From Symbiodinium natans (Eukaryota; Sar; Dinophyceae; Suessiales; Symbiodiniaceae): 64,000 bases of DNA. Positions 1-12,717 of this stretch are shown here, piece after piece. The stretch's first letter is position 1; every line of letters begins with the position of its first letter. A program made the position numbers and the translations under genes. The stretch lies in NCBI GenBank assembly GCA_905221605.1, contig CAJNDS010002133.1:421365-485364 (forward strand). Reading direction: 5' to 3'. The notes under the pieces were generated by a model. That model searched no databases. It saw nothing but the letters and a program-made list of their open reading frames with translations, and had not been told where the DNA came from.

Positions 1-238
1 AGCATCATCTCGCGCTGGCCCCGGCTTTCAGACCCAAGCCCCTGAGCATCATCAGCATCAGCTGGAGCTGGCCCCGGCCTTCAGATCCAAGCCACTGAGC
101 ATCCTCAGCATCAGCTGGCGCTGGCCCCGGCTTTCAGACCCAAGCCCCTGAGCATCATCAGCATCCGCTGGCGCTGGCCTGGGCTGTCGGACCCAAGCCC
201 CTGAGCATCATCATCAGCATCATCATCATCATAATCAT

Positions 239-269
<31 letters not shown>

Positions 270-292
270 AGCAGCATCATCACCATCATATG

Positions 293-326
<34 letters not shown>

Positions 327-735
327 GCTGGCGCTGGCCCGGTCTTTCAGACCCAAGCCCCTGAGCATCATCAGCATCAGCTGGCGCAGGCCCGGGATAT
401 TAGACCCAAGCCGCTGAGCATCATCAGCATCAGCTGGTGCTTGCCCCGGCCTTCAGACCCAAGCCCCTGAGCGTCATCAGCATCAGCTGGCGCTGGCTCA
501 GGATATCAGACCCAAGCCCCTCAGCATCATCAGCATGAAGTCGCGCAGGGCCCGGGGTGTCAGACCCACGCCCCTGAGCATAATGAGCATCGACTGGGGC
601 GGGTTCGGGCTTTTGGACCCAAGCCCCTGAGCATCATCGGCATCAGCGCTGGCCCGGGATATCAGACCCTAACCCCTGAGCATCATCAGCATCATCAGCA
701 TCAGCTGGCACTGGCCCGGGTTTTCAGCTGGAACT
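1..735. repeat. Degenerate minisatellite, unit about 50-57 bp
   Basis: Roughly a dozen imperfect copies of a unit containing the words GAGCATCATCAGCATCAG, CTGGCGCTGGCCC and CAGACCCAAGCCCCT follow one another. Unit length drifts and is not a multiple of three, so a coding function is unlikely. The array is interrupted by a trinucleotide block. It forms the left edge of the window, so its true length is unknown. Confidence 0.85.
204..326. repeat. ATC/CAG trinucleotide microsatellite
   Basis: Runs of ATC repeats with an inner block of seven CAG-type triplets, inserted inside the minisatellite. It probably arose by slippage of the CATCATCAG word already present in the minisatellite unit. Confidence 0.85.
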
Positions 736-1420
736 GGCTCAGTCTGCTTGAGGACCGAACCCCACTATCACTATCCTGAATCAGGGAGCGAGGTACCCTA
801 TACAACCTTCCAAAGGTTTGGATAGGGAACATGCTACAAGGCACCCAATTCTCCACCGCTTACCCTTAACCCCGAAGCCCTTAAACCTTTAGACCCTAAA
901 ACCCTAAACGCTACTAGTGTCTTGCGTCCGGTCTCTCTAAACTATAGGTCCTTTTTTTGCACCCTAACCTGATAAGCCCCTAACTAAACCCTAAACCCTA
1001 AAACCTAAACCATAACTAAGCCCTAAGCCCTAAGCCCTAAGCCCTGAGCCCTAAGCCCTAAGCCCTAAGCCCTGTTATTGGTATTATTAAGCTTTAGGGT
1101 TTAGGGTTTAGGGTTTAGGGCCTAGGGTTTAGGGTGAGTTACGATAATAACCCCCAAAGCCCTGAGCGCGCAGCAGGCGGCAACGCTTCGTTCAGACGGC
1201 CCGAAGATGGAGATCACCGTAGGGCTTCGTAGAGTTTAAGGGGGTTTAAACTCTCAGGTTCTCTTAGGGTTCAGGGCATCCGTATCCGAAGGCCTTTACA
1301 TCCGAACACCCTAAACCCTAAACCCTGAACCCTGAACTCTAAACCCTAAACCCTAAACCCTGAACCCTAAACCCTAAACCCTAAACCCTAAACTCTAAAC
1401 CCTAAACCCTGCCCCTGGGC

Positions 1421-1480
1421 CAAGCCCCGCACGTACTTCTCCACCTCGTCGTCGAAAACCGTGCGAAGCGACTGGCGGAG
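1421..1480 (-). CDS. K+ channel exon: C-linker
   Basis: Acceptor AAACAG, then LRQSLRTVFDDEVEKYVRGL, an amphipathic helix in the place where CNG/KCNH channels have the C-linker (pattern f-x-eeVe-Y). The donor is either GCCCAG (end 1421) or GTTTAG inside the repeat (end 1408). Confidence 0.72.
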
Positions 1481-4400
1481 CTGTTTGGCTGGTCGGGTAT
1501 CGTGGCATAACTTCAAACACCACTACAGAAAAGAAAAAGAACAGTATGCAATGCGTAATACAAAATGTGTGTTTAAAACATTACGTAATATATAATGTCT
1601 CTATGCTACCGTAAATAAATAAATAAACAGATATATATATATATATATTTATTTATTTATTTGTATTTATTTATTTGTTTATTCATTTATTTATTTGTTT
1701 ATTTATGTAGATATATAGATATAGATATAGATATAGATATAGATATAGATATAGATATAGACATAGATATAGATATAGATATAGATATAGAGATATAGAA
1801 ATAGTATCATGCACAACATGGCATATACTAAATCATGCACAACATGGCATATACTAAAGAAGGGTTTGGGGGCTTAAGGATAGGTGTCTAGGTAAGCCCT
1901 GGAAACCCAACCCCCTGAACCCAGCCGGCCTGCGCAACGAAGGCGACAAGGACACCCGAGAAAAGACTCGAGGCGAGCATGACCACGATGCAGTAGAGCC
2001 GCGCTCCTCTGCAGTTTGTGCGTAGTATAGGGGCCTGAATAATTAGAACAGAGGTTTGGGGGTAGCTATATTATAGTTACAAAGGGATCATAGGGGAATA
2101 TTGCTAGTAATTACTCCGACCCCTAGATTAGATGTCTGGTTTTGGCTCAGGGTCTGGGGTTCATAGGTCTTGTTCCAAAAGCTAAGCCCCAATTTTTGGG
2201 AGATGCGCGGGCATTACCCAAAAGCAAGACCCCAAATTACGAGAGCATCCTCCACCTCCAACCAAGGGTACGGCCCTACGTGGGAAACCCTCACATCAGT
2301 GTGAGCTCTCGCGCGCGCGGAGCTTGCAAACGCTCTGCGCAGCTTCCGAAGCCCCACTTTTGAAGCTTCCAAGAGAGAGAACTGAGAGGTCCGCCCATCG
2401 TTCACCTAGGTCCCCCAATGTCCTACTCTTTTGGGGGTTGCTAGGGTTTAGGCCTTAGGGTTTGGGGTTTAGGCCTTCGGGTTGGGGGGTTTAGGGTTTT
2501 CGGGGAATGGTGCGGGGTGGAGAACTGACTGAGGCCCACCTGGCCTAACAAAAGGCTTAGGGTACAGGGGTTGGGATGTTTACCTTCTACTAACAGTCCT
2601 TCATCGGGATGATCGTTTATCGTACCCCCCACCCAAAACCCTGAACATCCCAAGGTATGGGGGGTTAAATGTGTTTGGACGTACAACCGAACTATTGTGA
2701 GGAGCCCTCCTCGCGCCCCCACCACACACAACAATGGGGGGGGGGGGGGATGTTGTGATGCGGAAACCTAAACCCTAAACCCTAAACCCTAAACCTTCAA
2801 CCCTACCCTGGACCCTGAACCCTACACCCTAAACCCCATTTCGTGCTTGGGGGGGCTAGGGGTTCTCGAGCTTTCGGGTCAAGGTTTCGGTTCAGGGTTT
2901 CAGGGGTTCAGGGGCTTAGGGCTTATGCTAAGCCCTAAACCCTAAACCCTAAACCCTTCACCCTGGAACCCTACAAGGGTCAAAGGGCTCAGGGCTTGGA
3001 TTTGTGGTTCTGGGCTTGTGGTTTTCGTCAGTTCAGGGGTGAAAAGAGACCTTTGAGAAACTCACACATGTGTCCTGATCCTATGGGAACGATGTCGCCG
3101 AAGCCGACGCTCGTGAGGGCCATCACTACCTGGGTTCCGCGCTGGGGCCCTTGACTACGAATTGTGAGGAGTCGGGTGCCATCCCGAGATCGCAGGTTTG
3201 TCTGTCCACTCATGGAAACTCATGGAAACCCTAAACCCTAAACCCTAAACCCTGCACCCTAAACCCTAAACCCTAAACCCTAAGCCCTAAACCCTAAACC
3301 GTAGCCCAAACCCCAAACCCCAAACCCCAAACCCCAAACTCCAAACTCCAAACCCCAAACCCTAAACCCTAAACCCAAAGCGCCAGGGCCAAGGTGCAAA
3401 GTAAATGTCGGCCACGTAGTCGTCCGCATTGCCCGGCTGCCCGGGGTAGGCGAGCGCGTTCCGAACTACGTACCAGGCACAGCCCAGCCTAGGATGGCGA
3501 GGTTTAGGGTTTAGGGTTTAGTTTAGGGTTTAGGGTTTAGGGTTTAGGGTCTAGGGTCTAGGGTTTAGGGTCTGGGGCCTAGGGTGAGTTTCAGTGGGTC
3601 CGGTTCCGAACTGCGTGTGTGTGTAGGGCCTTAGGACCTTAGGGGCTCAAGGCTTGCAGTTGACGTGCCTCCTCAAAAGTCCACAAACCCCTAAACCCCT
3701 GAACCCCTGAACCCCTGAACCTAAACCCTAACCCCTAAACCCTAAACCCTAAACCCCTAAACCCTAAACCCCTAAACCCCTGCACCCCTGAATCCCTAAA
3801 CCTTAAGTCGCCCAAAGCCAGAAACACCTTAGGCTCACGGATGGGACGTGAGACCTGTGGTTGGGGGTTTGGGATTTGGGGTTTGAGGTTTAGAGTTTAG
3901 TGTTTAGGGTTTAGGGTTTGTTTGGGGCTTGTGGTGTGGGGTTTGCAGTTTCGGTGTTCAGGGGTTCTGCGTTGCCGAGAAATAAGAGTGAGCCCTCCCA
4001 TTCGATCGACCGCCACCGGGCTTAAAGCCCTGTCGAAGGATCTTGTCCACCGCGTCGGGTGTTGTTCTGTGGTACAGTACCTCGGGCGACTGCGGAGGAT
4101 TTTCTTGGAATGACCACCAATCGCCCTGATGCGTACCGGGAAGAGTTGTAGCCCAAGGCTCTCGCGTGCTTGCACGGGGATGCCGAGGAGTCGAGGAGCT
4201 GAGATCTTCCCTTCTTGTCTTGGGCCACTGCCTGGAGGATTTGCCGCGCACCCCACTGCCGATTGGTGGCACTGTTGAATCTGTCCAGCACCGCGTCCAA
4301 ATCGGTCCAGAGAGCCACGTCGAACGCAAGGCCCATTTCGCGAATCACCCCCCAAATGGAAATTCCTCGCAAAACCCTACAGAAAACAAGAACCTAAAAC

Positions 4401-7400
4401 CCTACGCACCCTCGCCCTGAAACAGCCAGGGCCCATTTAAAGGGCTTCCTTCCACAAGAGAACCCCTCGTAGAGGATGCCTAGGAGCCCCCTTGAAAAGT
4501 CCGGTACAAGGTTCTGACATTTTTTTTGCAGCCCTCGGAGCGCCAAGGGTTTCTGAGTTTTTCGTCGGGTTGCCCGCAATCTCGGAAACCCTAAACCCTA
4601 AACCTAAACCCTAAACCCTAAACCCTAAACCCTAAACCCTAAACCCTAAACCCCTAAACCGTGTCTCTGCTGAGGTGCGAATGAACCAGCAGCAGCATGG
4701 CACCCGACATCTTCAGCCAGGACCTTGGGACCGAACTCTCCTGGGTTTGTAAAAGCCTTCAGGCCTTGGGGGCTACTCGGGCTGGGGAGGGCCCTGGCTT
4801 GATTGTGGTGAGGGTTCGAGGCTTTGGGTTTAGGGTCTGGGGTTTAGGGTTTAGGGTTTAGGGTTTAGGGTTTAGGGTTTAGGGGTTGAGGGTCCGGCGC
4901 GTGGGTTTTGGCAGTGTTTGTTCGGGTTGAGGCCATTCGAAGGGGGCTCAAGAGTATGAGCTGGGGACGTCCTCTCGCCAAAAGAACATGCAACCACAAC
5001 CGAGCACCCATAGCATCCCCCTTTCTCTTTCACAACAAAGAACGACATGCAACCGCAACGGAGCACACGAGCACTTTAGGGTTTAGGGTTGAGGCTTTCC
5101 AGGCTGCGTCGCACGTAGAAGACAGAGGCACTTTGCGCAGCTCTTTCGAAGTCCAGGCTTACCGTTGGTTCGTAGGGAATGGGGGAATGTTCTGTGATGG
5201 AAGGCATGCTTGGTCACACCCATGCCCGAGCAGAACGACCCAAACGTCGTCACATTTCCTTAAACTTTACACCCTAAACCCTAAACCCTAAACCCTAAAC
5301 CCTACACCCTAAACCCTACACCCTAAACCCTACACCCTAAACCCTACACCCTAAACCCTAAACCCCAACCAAGTAGCCCTAAACCCTAAACCCTAAACCC
5401 TAAACCCTAAACCCTAAACCCTAAACCCGAAACCCGAAACCCTAAACCCTAAACCCCAACCAAGTAGCCCTTGTTGTGCTGGACTGGCCGGTTCCTAGTG
5501 GGGAGAAAGGTCAGGGAATTAAGGTCAAGTGTCCCCCCAGAGTCTCTTCAAGGAACCTAGGTTGCTATTCGCCTGAAATACCTAGTGCTGAACCCTGGCA
5601 AAAAAAAGATAATTTTAGCTGTTTCTTAGGAGTTAGAGTACCCAGAAATTAAAAACATTTTTCAAGTATCCCTAAGACCAAGAACCAGTAGATGCGCAGT
5701 CTCAGGGCGTGGCAGCTTGTGATTCCTGAGGTGGAAGGGGGTTTGGGGGGCCAGAGTTTGATTCAGGGGGTATAGGGCTAGGGTTCATCGGGCTAAACCC
5801 TAAACCCTAAACCCTAAACCCTAAACCCTAAACCCTAAACCCTAAACCCTTAGGGGCGAGGGTTTAGGGTGACAGGATTGCCGGGCTGAGGAATCAGAGC
5901 CTTGAATCCATCCGAAAGCTACTATTGACCTAGTTACTGAGTACCCTGGGCCAAAAAAGGTTGACCTTTTTCACTTGTGGCAGGATTCTGTGTATACTCA
6001 AAAGGCTAAAGGTTACTTACGTAGCTGAGCTGAGTACATTTATTTGGTAATTCTTCAGCTTTGATATTCTTATGTTCTTATATTCGTATATTCTTATTTT
6101 CTGATATCCTTGTATTTTATATGATCATAATGTTGTATATTATGATATGATCATTACGATGTATGTATGTTTTTACTATGTTGTACGTATCTTACCAGAA
6201 TAGTATTTAGTATATGATTATGCTTAAATTTGCTGTTGGATTATTGTGTTATTGTTATAATTTGTTCTTAGGATGTTCCTACCTTACTATACTCAAGAAG
6301 AGACACATAAATATCCGAAGGGGGCCTGCCTGATACCCTAAGCCCTGCACCTTACACCCTAAGCCCTAAGCCCTAAGCCCTAAGCCCTAAGCCCTAAACC
6401 CTAAACCCTAAACCCTAAACCCTAAACCCAGTTTGGTGGTGGGAGGGCTAGTAAAGCATCCCAAGGGCCTACAGGGCGACCATCCGGGACATGGATAGGG
6501 TGTAGGGTTTAGGGTTTAGGGTTTGGGGTTTGGGGTTTGGGGTTTGGGGTTTGGGGTTTGGGGTTTAGGGTTTAGGGTTTAGGGTTTGGGGTTTAGGATT
6601 CGAAGTTCGAAGTGGCAGCGCTTCGGCTTGGGAGGTGAGAACAGCCCGAAGGGGTCGCACTTGCGAACGTTCAGTCAAGTATTTCTTAGCCTGCGGAATG
6701 ACTCTTCTACTATAAGATCATTATTCTGGTTCATCCTTGCGATGACCTATTATTGGTGGTGGGGGGGTGGCAAGTTGAGTATTCGGCCGTCCCACACAAC
6801 CACCCCTAAACCCTAAACCCGAAACCCTAAACCCTAAACCCTTGACCCTAAACCCTTGAACATGGCCATTGCACATGGCTGCATCTGGGCGACTGAATCT
6901 GGTCCTCTAGGCGGGGCACCTCGGGGACTCTCAGGATCGGTTGCACACGAGGTTCCCAGTGGTAGCCTAGAAGGGTTTAGGGTTTAGGGTTTAGGGTTTA
7001 GGGTTTAGGGTTTGAACAAAGTTTTGGGATTCCGGGTTTAGGTTTTGAACAAAGTGTTGGGGTTGTTGAATGGGGCCCCACCCAAAAGAAAGTAAAGAAC
7101 AGGTAACCCTGGGATCCAAGAAGACTATCATCAGCTGCTTCCCGGGGTTTGGGGTAGGGCTGGAGGCAAGGGGCGCGGGTCGGGCTCCTACAGCTCCCCA
7201 AAAGAAGCCAAACAGCTTGCGGAGCGCTTCGCAACACGAAAGCCTGAAAGAAAATTGCCCTGCGTCCGAGAACCTGAAGTCTCCCTAAACCCTAAACCCT
7301 AAACCCTAAACCCTAAACCCCTGACTCTGTACGAAATCCTCTTCGAGCCCGCTCTAGACGAATCGCCCAAAAACCATGCCTAGACAGATGGGCGGTTGAC

Positions 7401-9025
7401 CTACAGAACCATATCAGGACTAGGGTTTCGAGTTGAGGGTTTCGGGCTCAAGGTGGCCCATCGTTTAGATGTTCCCACGCGAAGCTTCGTAAGAGCTCCG
7501 AGGCACGAAGTAGCGGAGCTTGAGGAGCTTCAGCAACTTGAGCGCCCTGGTGATTTTGCGCATTTTGGGCGGGTAGGTTTTCGGGTTTAGGATTTAGGAA
7601 CCAGGGTTTGGGGTTTTCTTTAGGGTTTAGGGTTTAGGGTTTAGGGTTTAGGGTTTAGGGTTTAGGGTTTAGGGTTTAGGGTTTAGGGTTTAGGGGGTGT
7701 AGGAGAAGGGTTCAGGGCTCTATAGGGCTCACGGGGGCTGCACTCTATAGGGCTCACCGAGGCTGTACGAGTAGGGCAGAGGGTTGAGGGTTCAAGGGCT
7801 TCGGCTCTTGCGCTCTGTGGGTAGGGGATTTCTGGTTTAGGGTCCGCCCCTGAAACTCAATGGCATTGTTTAGGCGGGGGCAAAGGTTAAGTGGTTTTCA
7901 CCTTGTGGGGGTGTGTAAGTGTGTATTCGACGATCATGGCTAAACTCTAAACCCCAAACCCTCGACCAAGCGGAACACCCGACGACAGTAGAGGGTGTCT
8001 ACCACAATGACAGAGGTGAAAAGTTGAGGGCAATAGTTCGGGCCCAACTGGCTACATGGCTTGGCGTATGGGCTTGGGATATGAAGAACCCAAAACCCAA
8101 AACCCTGAAGGTTTAGGGGTTTAAGGGCGTCTTGGGCTAAGAGCCTCTTGGGGTTGTGGGGGGGGGGGGGGGGGGGGGGGGGGGGGTGGGGGGGGGGGGG
8201 GGGGGGGGGGGGGGGGAGCCTGTGGCTGCGGGAGTCGGGAGTCAAGGGATCAATGGATTAGGGGCTCAGGGATTAGGGTTTAGGGCTAGGGTTTAGGGTT
8301 TAGGGTTTAGGGCTAGGGTTTAGGGTTGAGGGTTGAGGGTTTAGGATGTAGGGTGTAGGGTTTAGGCTTCCGGGTTTAGACAGTAAGATCGACTCCAGGA
8401 TCCCGGCCGGTGCACGGAGTACCTTGGACGGAGTGTGTCTGTGCGCACATATGAGAGAGAGTTAGGGTTTAGGGTTTAGGGTTTAGGGTTTAGGGTTTAG
8501 GGTTTAGGGTTTAGGGTTTAGGGTTTAGGGTTTAGGGTTTAGGGTTTAGGGTTTAGGGTTTAGGGTTTAGGGGTTAGGGTATGGGGTTTAGGGTGAGAGA
8601 TTTGAACCCTTCGGTCGTTCTACAGGCTTTGGGGGTTGCTTGGGCGTTTACAGGTTGGAAGCTTTAGGGTTTAAGGCGCACTCTCAAAGACAATCCTGAA
8701 AAGCTCCCATCGCTCACAGAGCGAAGCTGAATTCAAAACGCTCAGGGACACAATTTACGGCTTTAGGAGTTGCGTGGCTTAAGAAAGAGCCCTGAAGCCT
8801 TAAACCTAAACCCTAAATCCTTAATCCTAAAGAAACACCCTCAAAAAGTCTGGGACAAGGTTCGTTAGCACAGGTACCCGGCACTCAAGAAGGCTTTCGG
8901 GTAGTACTACAAAGGCTCCATCTCACTATGCCAGACTCCTGAAACCACCTAAGCCCTAAACCCTAGACCCTAAAAACCCGAAACCATAAACCCTAAACCT
9001 ACACCGAAACCCGAAACCCGAAGCC

Positions 9026-9071
<46 letters not shown>

Positions 9072-10378
9072 ACCCTAAGGCCTAAACCCTAAACCCTAAA
9101 CCCCAAACCCTAAACCCTAAACCCTAAACCCTACACCCTAAACCCTAAACCCTAAACCCTAAACCCTAAACCCTAAACCCTAAACCCTAAACCCTAAACC
9201 CTAAACCCTAAACCCTACCCACAAAAGAAGCAGGCTCGGCAGGGCCAGGATGCGCAGCCGTTCTGGGCGCCGCCGACCAACCGAGAGGCCAGGCCTTTTG
9301 TGGGCTTTACGGGTCAACCCTCAACACCCTAAACCCCAAACCCTAAACCCTAATCCTAAACCCTAAACCCCTAAACCCTAAACACCTAAAACCCTAAAAC
9401 CCTAAACCCCTCAACCCCTCAACCCCTAAACCCCCAAGCGCCTAAGCCCCAACACTCCTAAACCCCTAAGCCTCTAAACCCCTAGAACTCTACACCCCTA
9501 AACCCCTGAACCCCTAAACCCCTAAACCCTTAACCCCTGAACCCCTAAAACCCTAAACCCTTAACCCCTGAACCCCTAAACCCTAAACCCTAAACCCTAA
9601 ACCCTAAGCCCTAAACCCTATACCCTAAACCCCAACCAAGTAGCCCTAAACCCTAAACCCTAAACCCTAAAGCTTCATGTCGGGACCTGGGCTCTGGAGT
9701 TCCCAAACCCACGGACTCATATACGGACACAGAAATACCTACCTCCCTAATTCTCTCTACTAAGAAACGGTAAGTGCAGGGGCTAGGTTTAGTGCTTAGG
9801 TAAACCGAAAAACCCTTTAAACTAAACCCTGAATCCCTCTTTGCGGGAATGGGATGAATCCTGTCGGGCGGCAGCTAGGAGGTCTATCGCCAGCCAGCTG
9901 ACAGCGTAGTGGACAGCTACCTGCGCGGCAGAGTAGGCATGTGTATTTGCGGAATTACAAAGCTCACGCCCGCAACACCCTGGTTCTCTTCTGCTACGGA
10001 GCCGTATCTTCTTGCGGTAATCCATTGGAGTAGAGGGAGCTACCCTTAACCGTTTAAACCCTACGGCTTACAAACTTAGAGGGATTTGTAGGGAGATTTC
10101 ACAGGGCTTCCTGGCTGCATCTGAAGTCGGAAGCATGGCCCCTTAGTATGGTCCCTTCTCGGGAAGAGAAGTCTGGGCCCTTATCCTAAAAAATGTATAG
10201 AAGGGTTGTATACGAAGGGACCCAAATTAAGGGGCCCATGATTGGAAGCTTCGATTGTATGGGGGCTCTTGAAGATTTGGAGGCCTGACGAGGGAGTGGT
10301 AGGGGGGGGGGGAGGGAGAGATGCTGGGCCATGCTTTCCGGAGCATGTCCCGGAAACCACGAACATATACCCAACCCC

Positions 10379-10410
<32 letters not shown>

Positions 10411-12562
10411 AAATAATAAATAACAACTCGAACCCTAAGGATCCCCCCCCCCCAACAAAAAGAAAGGGTTCAGGGTCCCTGAACCCTAAACCCTAAACCC
10501 TAGACCCCATCTTTGAAAACTCACAGATGGCGATCAGATGCTTTCTAGATCACTTTCTGAGGTTCCAGGCTCGGATTGTGGTTCAGGGTTTAGGGTTTAG
10601 GGTTTAGGGGTTAACACCCTAAATCCCTAAAACCCCAAGCGCCCTAAGGGACCTTATTAACCCGAGAGCCCCAACCCCTAAACGCTAGGACCCTAGGAAG
10701 TACTACTCACTATTCACTTTAGGGTTTAGGGTTTAGGGTTTAGGGTTTAGGGTTTAGGGTTTAGGGTTTAGGGTATAGGGTAGCCGGGGTACCACTCAGT
10801 TTGGGCCTGGACTCCTATGGAGAGTTGACACTGCGCTGACCACATGGCGACTGCTTCGTGAGTTATGAGGCTTCGGGTTCCGGGGCGTATTTCAGGGCTT
10901 GGGGTCCTACAATATCCCCCTCAATCTGAAGCCACAAACCCGATACCCTTCTCATTCAGTGGCCTCGGCAGACTCCATGAATTGCAGGGTCTTCCGATCG
11001 AGCTGTGTCGTGACAAAGCTGACCGGAACCTCGGGACAAGGTGCAGCAAGCTGAGCTACGCGTAGATCCAAGTTCTGGAACCGCCCTCTTAAGATGAAGC
11101 TTGCCCAAACCCTAAACCCTAAATCCTGAACCCTAAACCACCATTTGCTGGTTCTTCTTGGCAAGGAAGAGGTCGACAGGGGTTTCGGGATTTGCCCGGC
11201 CTCAAGGGGGTTCGGCCTTTGATTGGCTGCTGCTTTGCGAAGAACCGTCAATTCTAAACCCTAAACCCTAAGCCCTCAGCATTCCGAAATTCAGGTCTAA
11301 ACGGGTTTGGGGCTTCGGGTTTAGGGTCATTAATACAGCCTGTGGGTGTCAAGTCCTGTGAACTCAGGAGGAACCCCCCGGGCGCTGTGGTACAAACCCG
11401 AAACCCCAAACCCGGAACCTTAAACCCCGAACCTGGACGGCTTCATAGGGGTAGTTCTCCAAAAACTAGGGTCTTTTGGGGGTATCCAAATTTCTTCCAA
11501 AATACAAGCAACCCTGGTAACCCTAAACCCCAAACCCCAAACCCCAATCACTAAACCCTGAATCCTAAACAGTAGGCTCCAAACCCTAAACCTTTTGAAG
11601 GCTCGCCATGGGAAGCGGGATTCGCAACCCGGGGCCTGAAGACGAGCGTAGAAAAACCCTAAGCCGCTTGCCTTTGACTTAGTAGTTCGTTAAGAGGGCA
11701 TGCAAGAAATGCAGGTGCTGTATATCTCTCTAAGGTACCCTAAACCCTAAACCCTGATTCCCTAACTCCACGCGAAGTACTGGTCAGTCGAATTTACCCA
11801 TTTGCCATTACGAATCACGTTATGCGGTTTAGGGTTTGGGTTTAGGGTTGAGGTCTTGGGAGTTCAGGGTTTGGGGCTTAGGGTGCAGGCTGAAGACAAA
11901 CATCAGATATGCGCCATTTATCGACTTCATGCCCGACGCCTAGAATAAGACTCGCAGCATTAGGGTTTAAGGCTCTAGGGCCCAGGGCAGCGAGCCGTAA
12001 ACCCTGGAGCTATCACCGCCGAGGACGCCGCATCCACAATCAAGCAGATGTCCAGAATAACTTGGCAGGACAGCGATGAAGGCTTGGACATAGAAGGTTG
12101 GTTGCAGCCCGCAAGGCCGAAGGAAACAAAAACCCTCAGAAACCCGAAGAGGCCGTAAACACCAACTTCTCCTAGACATGAACATGGCTACCTAGAACAA
12201 GATCCTGGGACCCGAACCCTAAGATCCTGGGACCCGAAGTGAAGCCCCGAAACCCCCGACATTCTAATCGACCTAAACCACTCAACATCTCTGAGTCTAG
12301 ATGCAACAACAATTTGGGGCCCCGACATCCCAAACAGAAAGCCTCACAACAACTGATAGCTAACAGCCATGGAAAACTAAAGTGTCGAGCGAGAACCTGG
12401 CACACAAAACCCCTGAAACCTAACACCTAGAAGCCCGGAAACCCAGACTGTCACGAGCCTGTACAAACCTGTACTTTCTAGGGCCGACACGAGGAGCCAG
12501 AGAGAGAGCGAGATTTCAAGAGCGCAAAAGAGTTTAGACAGAGTTTCGAGAGAGTTTAACAG

Positions 12563-12601
<39 letters not shown>

Positions 12602-12674
12602 GGAGAGAGGGCGGGAGAGAGAGAGAGAGTGTGTGTGTGACAAACAAAAGGTGAGAGATAGAGACAGAGACTGT

Positions 12675-12717
<43 letters not shown>

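Noticed and set aside
1-1440. A chromosome end (true telomere) at the left side
   Set aside because: The edge is a minisatellite, and both orientations of the repeat occur inside; there is no terminal uninterrupted array.
2140-2150. Spliced-leader relic TTTTGGCTCAG on the plus strand
   Set aside because: The match is good but lies at no gene start on that strand and right beside a MITE-like element; single short matches are expected by chance in 64 kb. A ten-base match at 31262 (CATTTTGGCT) was rejected for the same reason.
2295-2381. An island reading FSLLEASKVGLRKLRRAF as a K+ channel exon
   Set aside because: It looks like an S4 or basic helix, but the pore exon joins directly to the S6 exon to its left without it.
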